Source: Clostridia bacterium
Lineage (GTDB): Bacteria; Bacillota; Clostridia; Christensenellales; CAG-138
Length of the DNA: 6,656 nt
Assembly: GCA_017435185.1 (NCBI GenBank)
Contig: JAFSFN010000242.1
Location: forward strand, 1-6,656
Direction of reading: 5' to 3'
Positions within the stretch are counted from its first letter, which is position 1, and every line of letters begins with the position of its first letter. Positions 1 to 5,115 of the stretch are shown piece by piece. The translations under genes were made by a program, and so were the position numbers. The notes under the pieces are model-generated. The model saw nothing but the letters and a program-made list of their open reading frames with translations, made no database searches and was not told the DNA's origin.

Positions 1-2
1 AT

Positions 3-158
3 GCACGCCTTCGGCGCGTGTGTGGAATGTCGATATCCAACAAAATGTATAATGAGATTTCAGATTATGTAACAGAAAATATGGATTCGTTTTCCCCTGC
101 AGAAGAAAACGCTCCGCTTTCGTTCAAGAACTCGTTTTTGAAAAAGTCAGGCAAATAA
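3..158 (+). CDS. 3' end of an unrecognised protein gene (5' truncated by the window edge)
   Basis: An open frame runs from the left edge for 51 codons to a TAA at 156-158. The visible tail is hydrophilic and charged, with no membrane segment and no motif I recognise; it ends in a lysine-rich stretch (FLKKSGK). Support for a real gene is contextual: the frame ends exactly where a strong intrinsic terminator begins, and the stop codon sits in the hairpin itself, as is common for the last gene of a transcript. In-frame ATGs exist at 27 and 45, but neither has a convincing Shine-Dalgarno, so I read this as the C-terminus of a longer protein rather than a small complete gene. It converges on citF. 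No function can be assigned. Confidence 0.5.
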   Translation, partial: ARLRRVCGMSISNKMYNEISDYVTENMDSFSPAEENAPLSFKNSFLKKSGK

Positions 159-172
159 TTGCCTGACTTTTT
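141..172. terminator. Bidirectional intrinsic terminator between the left-edge gene and citF
   Basis: A perfect 14-bp stem (arms 141-154 and 159-172) closes on a 4-nt loop, ATAA. The core is GTCAGGCAA/TTGCCTGAC, and the outer part of the stem is A5 on one side and T5 on the other. Either strand therefore reads as a GC-containing hairpin followed by a T-run, with more T-rich sequence at 173-180 on the plus strand. It can end the plus-strand transcript of the left-edge gene and the minus-strand cit transcript. The stop codon of the left-edge gene (156-158) lies in the hairpin. Confidence 0.9.
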
Positions 173-200
173 ATTTGTTTAATCCCCTTATTGGTTTTCC

Positions 201-242
201 GTCGCTTTTCAAAAGCGACCGGGGCGTGGGGCAGAGCCCCAC
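201..242. repeat. Paired perfect hairpins, probable REP-like intergenic repeat element
   Basis: Two adjacent perfect inverted repeats lie between citF and the terminator. The first has 9-bp arms GTCGCTTTT (201-209) and AAAAGCGAC (211-219) around one base. The second has 7-bp GC-rich arms GTGGGGC (226-232) and GCCCCAC (236-242) around AGA. The GC-rich hairpin is followed by A6 on the plus strand, so on the minus strand it follows rather than precedes a T-run and is not a good terminator for citF. Composition differs sharply from the AT-rich surroundings. The layout of a GC-rich hairpin of the form GGGGC-AGA-GCCCC resembles dispersed intergenic repeats I recall from Ruminococcus-type genomes. 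One copy in the window cannot prove that. Confidence 0.45.
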
Positions 243-253
243 AAAAAATCCCA

Positions 254-1660
254 CTACGTGACGAGATTTTTTATAGTGTCGATTATCGTGCCGTCACGGT
301 ATACTACATTGGCAACGGTCCTGTCGCCTGTTACGAGCGGTGCGGGCACGCCTGCTATTTTCTGCGCTCTGTCCTTGAGCTCGTGGATATCAACTACCGG
401 CAAGCGTGCGTCCAAAAGGCGCTGCTTGAGATCTTCACGCTTGGGATTTACGGCGATTCCCTGCTGTGTTACGAGTACATCCACAGTATTGCCCGGAGTT
501 GAAATGCAACTGACCTTATCGGACACGATAGAGAGCCGTGCACGCAAAAGCGGCGCTATTATCATTGCAAGTTTTGCGCCTGCCGCCGTATCGCTGTGGC
601 CGCCGCTTCCGCCCATTATACTGCCGTTTGAATCAGTGTGAACATTAACATTGAAGTCGGTATCGACCTCGGTTGCACCGAGTATTACCACATCGAGCTT
701 GTTGACCGCCGCTTCCGCATTAAACGGAGACGCATATTCTATTGCGGATATCTCTTTATGATTGGGATTTGTGCGTATAGATTCGACAGCATTGAGGTCG
801 AAGCACTGAACATCTCGCAGTTCTTCGAAACAGCCCTCTTTCTGCATATCTACAAGATAGCCTGTTATGCCGCCGAGCCCGAAGCTGCCCTTTATCTTCT
901 TTTCAAGCATTATGTCTTTAAGATATTTTGCCGCCGCAAGCGAAGCGCCGCCTGCACCTGTCTGAAAGCTCATACCGTCTTTAAGCAGTCCCGATGCTTC
1001 GATTATGCGAGCCGCATATGATGCCATAACCAAGCCCACAGGGTCCCTTGTTATTCTTGTCGTGCCCGAAACAATGCCTGCAGGATTGCCGATGCTTTCC
1101 ATCTCAACTACATAGTCCACTCTCTCACCCGTTATAGACGGATTTTCAAGCGGTTCTTTTATGAGATTATCGGTAATTATTACAACATGCTTTGCATACT
1201 GTGCATCAGCAAATGCATAGCCGAGTGAGCCGCAGGCGCTCTTGCCTGTTTTGCCTGTGCAATTGCCCATTTCGTCCGATGTAGGAGCGGCAATGAACGC
1301 TACATCAACGGGCGAAGTGCCGTTTGCTATGACAGCGCCCCTGCTTCCGTGTGTGCGGAATGTTACCGGGTTCTGCAATATGCCGTGTGATATAGCACTG
1401 CCTATCTTTGCGCCCATGTATGCAGTTTCAATATCGGTTACAACACCGTTTCTTATATGGTCAAGCAACGGTTCGTGCACATCAAAGAGCGAACTTGCAT
1501 TAACCTTTATGTTTTTAATGCCTGCATTGGCGATTGCCGCCATGACAGTGTTGAGAACATAGTCACCGTTTCTCAAATGATGATGGAAGGAAACCGTCAT
1601 TCCATCCTTTATCTCAAGAAGTCTTATCGCCTCATCTACGCTGTGCAAAACCTTACTCAT
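254..1660 (-). CDS. citF: Citrate lyase alpha subunit (citrate:acetyl-ACP transferase), CitF
   Basis: CitF swaps the acetyl group on the CitD acyl carrier for citrate, giving citryl-ACP, which CitE then cleaves; it works in the cytoplasm in the CitDEF complex. The 468-residue product matches the family along its length. Landmarks are DGMTVSFHHHLRNGD (residues 19-33), a QTGAGGASLA segment (233-242), FNVNVHTDSNG (336-346) and the glycine-rich GGSGGHSDTA (350-359). I start it at the ATG at 1660 rather than the TTG one codon upstream. The ATG forms an ATGAGTAA overlap of 8 nt with the citE stop, and a GGGGGTGG ribosome site lies 6 nt upstream, which predicts translational coupling. Oddity: compared with the roughly 510-residue E. 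coli protein as I remember it, about 40 N-terminal residues are absent, and the start lies just before the first conserved block. It is the last gene before the terminator. The family call is firm. Confidence 0.96.
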   Translation of the reverse strand: MSKVLHSVDEAIRLLEIKDGMTVSFHHHLRNGDYVLNTVMAAIANAGIKNIKVNASSLFDVHEPLLDHIRNGVVTDIETAYMGAKIGSAISHGILQNPVTFRTHGSRGAVIANGTSPVDVAFIAAPTSDEMGNCTGKTGKSACGSLGYAFADAQYAKHVVIITDNLIKEPLENPSITGERVDYVVEMESIGNPAGIVSGTTRITRDPVGLVMASYAARIIEASGLLKDGMSFQTGAGGASLAAAKYLKDIMLEKKIKGSFGLGGITGYLVDMQKEGCFEELRDVQCFDLNAVESIRTNPNHKEISAIEYASPFNAEAAVNKLDVVILGATEVDTDFNVNVHTDSNGSIMGGSGGHSDTAAGAKLAMIIAPLLRARLSIVSDKVSCISTPGNTVDVLVTQQGIAVNPKREDLKQRLLDARLPVVDIHELKDRAQKIAGVPAPLVTGDRTVANVVYRDGTIIDTIKNLVT

Positions 1661-2528
1661 CAATGTCCACCCCCAGCTCTTTTGCGGCTTCGATTACTTG
1701 CTGTGCTCTTGCGACTATGGGCGCATCTATCATCTTGCCGCGAAGCGAAACAACGCCCAAACCTTCTTCTTTGGCTTTCTTTATGGTACGCAGCACCTCT
1801 GCCGCATACTCTATCTCCTGCATGGTCGGCGAAAATACTTCATTTATCGCCGCAACATGGCGAGGTGATATTGCCGCCTTACCCGTGAAGCCGAGCGATT
1901 TTGCAACCTGTGCATCAACTTTCAAGCCTTCGTCATCATTGACATCGGTGAACGGTGTATCGTAGCAGGCGACCTTTGCCGCTTTTGCCGCACAGACTAT
2001 GCGTCCTCTGCTGTACGCTATTTCCGCACCGCCTTTTGTACGCTTGCAGCCAAGGTCTGCCGACAGGTCTTCAGCACCGAGCAACACTGCTGTAACACGC
2101 TCGTGAGCAGAGCATATTTTATATGCATTTTCAACACCAAGCGCAGTCTCTATCAATGGAATAAATTTCACGCTTCCCTTTTCCATGCCACACTTTTTCT
2201 CGGCTTTTGAAACATATTCATCGTATATTATGACATCCTCCGCACAGCTCACTTTGGGAAGCATGAGCATTGACGGAGCGACCTGAACTATTTCATTTAT
2301 GTCACTTTCAAAGAAAGGCGAGTCGAGCGGATTTATGCGGACTATAACCTCGCTTCTGCTGTACTCAAGTGTGCGTACGGCATTGCGAACCAAAATTCTT
2401 GCCGCATCCTTTTCCGCAGTGGAAACAGCATCCTCAAGGTCAAGTATTATGCTGTCTGCACACAAAAAATCAGCATTGAGCAACATGCCTGCATTATTTC
2501 CCGGCATAAAAAGCATACTTCTTCTCAT
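1653..2528 (-). CDS. citE: Citrate lyase beta subunit (citryl-ACP lyase), CitE
   Basis: CitE splits citryl-ACP into oxaloacetate and acetyl-ACP, the carbon-cleaving step of citrate fermentation. It belongs to the HpcH/HpaI aldolase superfamily of Mg-dependent TIM barrels. The 291-residue protein begins MRRSMLFMPGNN and shows DLEDAV (30-35), an arginine in VIVRINP (Arg64), FIPLIETALGVENA (122-135) and GAEDLSADLG (151-160). From family knowledge, Arg64 binds substrate, and Glu127 plus Asp154 are the likely metal ligands; all are present, so the enzyme should be active. The ATG at 2528 is preferred over a GTG seven codons upstream, because a GAGGTG ribosome site lies 7 nt before it, inside the end of citD, and the protein then starts at the family's usual point. 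It follows citD by 4 nt and overlaps citF by 8 nt. CitE-like paralogues that act on other acyl-CoA substrates exist, but flanking citD and citF settle the identity. Confidence 0.97.
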   Translation of the reverse strand: MRRSMLFMPGNNAGMLLNADFLCADSIILDLEDAVSTAEKDAARILVRNAVRTLEYSRSEVIVRINPLDSPFFESDINEIVQVAPSMLMLPKVSCAEDVIIYDEYVSKAEKKCGMEKGSVKFIPLIETALGVENAYKICSAHERVTAVLLGAEDLSADLGCKRTKGGAEIAYSRGRIVCAAKAAKVACYDTPFTDVNDDEGLKVDAQVAKSLGFTGKAAISPRHVAAINEVFSPTMQEIEYAAEVLRTIKKAKEEGLGVVSLRGKMIDAPIVARAQQVIEAAKELGVDIDE

Positions 2529-2532
2529 ACTA

Positions 2533-2796
2533 TTACACCTCACTTGCACGCAAAACAGCGGTCTCTAAACGAGCACGAATAACGCAGTCAAGCGCACCAT
2601 GATCATTGAGTGCGACTTTGGCACCCTTTACGCCCATTTCATTCAAAACATCTTCCACCGATGTTCTTATATCGTCACCGAACTGAGCAAATACTATGGA
2701 TTCTATTTCAATGTCGATATTTTCTGCAGGCTCTATTTCAACGAACACATCATTGGATTCAAGCGTTCCTGCGACAGCACTCTTCACAAGTTTCAT
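2533..2796 (-). CDS. citD: Citrate lyase gamma subunit (acyl carrier protein), CitD
   Basis: CitD carries acetyl and citryl groups between CitF and CitE on a covalently bound 2'-(5''-phosphoribosyl)-3'-dephospho-CoA. The 87-residue product contains AVAGTLESND, with the attachment serine at position 14, the same position as in E. coli CitD. It also has the conserved QFGDDIRTSVEDVL and a C-terminal GALDCVIRARLETAVLRAS. The ATG at 2796 is chosen because it puts the serine at residue 14. A GTG at 2805 would add three residues (giving MKNMKL) and has no better ribosome site. The site for the ATG is itself weak (GGACGGTG, 6 nt upstream). This is the first gene of the operon, with a strong promoter directly upstream. 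The enzymes that build and attach the prosthetic group (CitG, CitX) and acetylate it (CitC) are not nearby. Confidence 0.96.
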   Translation of the reverse strand: MKLVKSAVAGTLESNDVFVEIEPAENIDIEIESIVFAQFGDDIRTSVEDVLNEMGVKGAKVALNDHGALDCVIRARLETAVLRASEV

Positions 2797-2823
2797 GTTT
2801 TTCACCGTCCGACAAACAAATTT

Positions 2824-2840
2824 TCCGCACTTTCTGCGGA
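2824..2840. promoter_or_regulatory. Palindrome at the start of the cit leader: operator or 5' stem-loop
   Basis: Perfect 6-bp arms TCCGCA (2824-2829) and TGCGGA (2835-2840) flank CTTTC. The element begins about 3 nt after the predicted cit transcription start. In DNA it could be a repressor site at +3 to +20; in RNA it would fold into a hairpin at the extreme 5' end, a position known in other bacteria to stabilise messages. No T-run follows on either strand, so it is not a terminator or attenuator. Which role applies cannot be told from the sequence. Confidence 0.5.
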
Positions 2841-2849
2841 CTTTAACCC

Positions 2850-2878
2850 ATTATACTCCCACTGTTTCCCATCGTCAA
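2850..2878 (-). promoter_or_regulatory. Promoter of the citDEF operon
   Basis: On the minus strand, TTGACG (2878-2873) and a perfect TATAAT (2855-2850) are separated by 17 nt, a near-consensus housekeeping sigma promoter. Transcription should start near 2843, giving a leader of roughly 47 nt before the citD ATG at 2796. It is the only strong match between the two divergent genes on this strand and points into the cit operon. Confidence 0.85.
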
Positions 2879-2909
2879 CGAGTGAGGCGGCTCTCAGCAC
2901 CCTAAAATA

Positions 2910-2931
2910 TCACAATTTTGTCACAGCTTTT
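2910..2931. promoter_or_regulatory. Tandem direct repeat, possible activator site between the divergent promoters
   Basis: Two 11-bp units, TCACAATTTTG (2910-2920) and TCACAGCTTTT (2921-2931), are identical in their first five bases and match at 8 of 11 positions. A spacing of 11 bp is one helical turn, as expected for a dimeric response regulator or other activator reading the same DNA face. The site lies about 67-88 nt upstream of the predicted cit start and about 50-70 nt upstream of the predicted transporter start, an activator-like position for either. No regulator gene is in the window. Confidence 0.35.
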
Positions 2932-2945
2932 ATAGAGTATAAATC

Positions 2946-2974
2946 TTGAAATTCATCTTTTCTTTACATATATT
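2946..2974 (+). promoter_or_regulatory. Promoter of the MMPL transporter operon
   Basis: TTGAAA (2946-2951) and TATATT (2969-2974) are separated by 17 nt, each one base from consensus. Start of transcription is expected near 2981, leaving a leader of about 50 nt. A perfect TATAAT also occurs at 2990-2995, but its best upstream hexamer (TTTACA, 2963-2968) is 21 nt away, so I favour the first pair. Confidence 0.6.
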
Positions 2975-2994
2975 TATACTATAGAGAGGTATAA
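2974..2994. promoter_or_regulatory. Inverted repeat over the transporter promoter start site, candidate operator
   Basis: Arms TTATAC (2974-2979) and GTATAA (2989-2994) are perfect inverted copies separated by 9 nt. The element runs from the end of the predicted -10 box to about +14, a typical place for a repressor such as a TetR-family protein to block transcription. MMPL-type transporters are often under TetR control in other bacteria, but no such gene is seen here, so the binding protein is unknown. The arms are AT-rich, and a 6-bp match could arise by chance. Confidence 0.4.
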
Positions 2995-3030
2995 TAGAAA
3001 CTGCATAAATGTTCTCAGCGAGGTCAAAAA

Positions 3031-5115
3031 TTGGATTTTTTTGCAGGTTTTATAATAAAGCACAGAAAGGCCATCGTCATTATATTTGCCGTACTCACGG
3101 TATTGTCACTGTTTTTAATGACACTGGTACCTGTCAAATATAATCTTACAGAATATCTGCCTGACAAGGCAGCTTCTACCGTTGCACTCAAAACAATGAA
3201 CGAAGAGTTTACCGGTGCTATCGACAATGCGCGTGTACTTGTTCCGAATGTAAGCGTGCAGGAAGCACTCGTGTACAAGTCTGCCATCGCAGAAATAGAC
3301 GGCGTTGCAGGCGTGACATGGCTTGATGACAATGTAAAGATAACCGAGCCGCTTGAAACGATAGATCAAGCAATGATAGAAGAGTACTATAAAGACGAAT
3401 GTGCCATAATGTCCGTCATAATCGAAAGCGGCAAAGAAGTCGTGGCTATCAATGCGATACGCGAACTTGTCGGCGAAGAAGGTGCTGTCACAGGCGAAGC
3501 GGCAGGCAGTGCGCAGTCACAGGAATCAGCATCAAGCGAGGCAATACAGATAATCTCGCTCCTCATCCCCTTACTGATTGTAATACTCTTATGTTCCACA
3601 AACTCGTATTTTGAGCCGTTCGTACTGCTTATAGGAATAGGCGTTTCGGTGCTTATCAATATGGGCACCAACATATTCTTGGGCAGTATTTCCTACATAA
3701 CTTCCTCGGTAGCTCCGATACTTCAGCTTGCGGTATCTCTTGACTACGCTATATTCCTGCTTCACAGTTTTGCATCAAACCGCAAAAAAACACCCGATAT
3801 CGAACAGGCAATGAAAGCGGCCATCAAAGAGTCGTTCCCTGCTGTTTCAGCGAGTGCATTGACAACACTTTTCGGCTTCCTTGTCCTCTGCTTCATGCGA
3901 TTCAAAATTGGTATTGACATGGGGCTCACGCTTGCAAAAGGCATTGCATTGAGTCTGACATCATGTATGGTATTCTTGCCTGCATTCACACTCATATGCT
4001 GTCCTCTGCTTGACAAAACAACACATAAGTCGTTCATGCCGTCATTCCGCAAGGTAGGCGTGTTCGCAACAAAGATACGCATAGTTGCTTTCATCGCTGT
4101 ACTTGTGCTGATAATCCCCTGCTTCATGGCGCAGAACAAGATAAACTTCACCTACGGAACAGGCGAAGTCGATGCCACGTCTCGTGCAGGTCGTGACAGT
4201 ATGCTAATCGAATCCAAGTTCGGCCAGTCTTCGCCTATAGTCATTCTTGTGCCGCGCGGCAATGCCGCCAAGGAGGACAGGCTCACACGAGAATTGCAGG
4301 ACCTTGACGCCGTTACTTCCGTCATATCTTATGCAAGCATGGCGGGTATCGAGATACCCACGGACTATCTTGAGCCGGAAACGCTTGCGTTGCTGTATTC
4401 CGATGCATACAGCCGCATAATCATATATGCCGACATTCCCACCGAGGGCACCGAAGCATTCACATTCGTGGAACGCATACGTGCATTGGCGGATAAGTAC
4501 TATCCCGGCGAAGCACTCTCATGCGGCGAAAGCGTGAACATATATGATATGAAAGACATCATAACAAATGACAACACGCTCGTAAATGTACTCGCCATAA
4601 TTGCGATAGGCATTATATTGCTTTTCACATTCAAGTCGCTCTCACTGCCCATAATGCTCATACTTACTATTGAGTCAGGCATTTGGATAAACCTGTCAAT
4701 TCCGTATTTTACCGGCTCTGTGGTGTGCTACATCGGTTATCTTGTCATAAATACAGTACAACTCGGTGCAACGGTTGACTACGCGATACTCTTCACCGAC
4801 AACTACTTAAAGAACCGCAAGAAAGCGTTCCCTGTCACTGCCTGCGTTATGACAATATCGGAAACATTACCTTCGATTTTGGTATCAGGACTCATTCTAA
4901 CAGGTGCAGGATTCCTTGTCGGCTTCGTTTCCGCAAATGGAGTGGTAAGCCAGCTCGGAACACTCCTTGGGCGGGGCGCATTCATGTCGATGTGTGTGGT
5001 GCTCTTCTTCCTGCCTGCGGCACTCACACTGTTCGACAGGTTTATAGGCAAAACAACATTCAACTCACGCTTCCTGAAAAAAGAAAGGAGAAGGCGCAAT
5101 GAAAAACAGGCTTAA
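3031..5115 (+). CDS. MMPL/RND-superfamily membrane transporter
   Basis: This 694-residue protein is a proton-driven exporter of the MMPL branch of the RND superfamily and sits in the cytoplasmic membrane. It has two matching halves: one membrane helix (13-33), an outside porter loop (about 34-170) and five helices (about 172-325), then again one helix (349-367), a second loop (368-515) and five helices (516-668), 12 in all. Asp-Tyr pairs lie in TM4 (LDYAIFLLH, Asp238-Tyr239) and TM10 (VDYAILF, Asp583-Tyr584). In MmpL3 the equivalent pairs carry the proton relay, so both halves look functional. The tail is strongly basic (KKERRRR, 683-689). The start is TTG, fixed by GAGGT 6 nt upstream; the nearest upstream ATG (3009) is out of frame. 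The last 17 nt overlap the next gene, whose product is probably its envelope partner. The substrate is unknown; lipids, peptides or amphiphilic drugs are all possible. Confidence 0.93.
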   Translation: MDFFAGFIIKHRKAIVIIFAVLTVLSLFLMTLVPVKYNLTEYLPDKAASTVALKTMNEEFTGAIDNARVLVPNVSVQEALVYKSAIAEIDGVAGVTWLDDNVKITEPLETIDQAMIEEYYKDECAIMSVIIESGKEVVAINAIRELVGEEGAVTGEAAGSAQSQESASSEAIQIISLLIPLLIVILLCSTNSYFEPFVLLIGIGVSVLINMGTNIFLGSISYITSSVAPILQLAVSLDYAIFLLHSFASNRKKTPDIEQAMKAAIKESFPAVSASALTTLFGFLVLCFMRFKIGIDMGLTLAKGIALSLTSCMVFLPAFTLICCPLLDKTTHKSFMPSFRKVGVFATKIRIVAFIAVLVLIIPCFMAQNKINFTYGTGEVDATSRAGRDSMLIESKFGQSSPIVILVPRGNAAKEDRLTRELQDLDAVTSVISYASMAGIEIPTDYLEPETLALLYSDAYSRIIIYADIPTEGTEAFTFVERIRALADKYYPGEALSCGESVNIYDMKDIITNDNTLVNVLAIIAIGIILLFTFKSLSLPIMLILTIESGIWINLSIPYFTGSVVCYIGYLVINTVQLGATVDYAILFTDNYLKNRKKAFPVTACVMTISETLPSILVSGLILTGAGFLVGFVSANGVVSQLGTLLGRGAFMSMCVVLFFLPAALTLFDRFIGKTTFNSRFLKKERRRRNEKQA
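5084..5090 (+). promoter_or_regulatory. Ribosome binding site for the heptad-repeat protein, inside the transporter gene
   Basis: AAAGGAG lies 8 nt before the ATG at 5099 and within the last codons of the transporter gene. It confirms the ATG as a real start despite the 17-nt overlap, and indicates that the two proteins are translated from one message in a coupled way. Confidence 0.85.

Noticed and set aside
226..242. GC-rich hairpin as the citF terminator
   Set aside because: On the cit (minus) strand the T-run comes before the hairpin instead of after it; the hairpin at 141-172 fits far better.
258..1021. Plus-strand open frames of about 100-127 codons opposite citF
   Set aside because: They are antisense to a strongly conserved gene, have no ribosome sites, and their sequence is explained by citF codon bias.
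1457..1965. Plus-strand open frames opposite the citF start and citE
   Set aside because: They are shadows of citE and citF; no plausible promoter or Shine-Dalgarno, and no recognisable protein features.
2599..2949. Plus-strand open frames opposite citD and across the divergent promoter region
   Set aside because: They overlap citD antisense and would read through the cit promoter and operator-like elements; no ribosome site was seen.
2990..2995. Perfect TATAAT as the main -10 of the transporter operon
   Set aside because: The best -35-like hexamer is 21 nt away; TTGAAA-N17-TATATT just upstream is a better pair. It may be a secondary start.
2797..3030. Riboswitch or small RNA in the divergent intergenic region
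   Set aside because: Both predicted leaders are only about 50 nt, with one short stem on the cit side and no terminator or known aptamer pattern.
3024..3674. Minus-strand open frames within the 5' part of the transporter gene
   Set aside because: Antisense shadows; the plus-strand MMPL reading frame is unambiguous.
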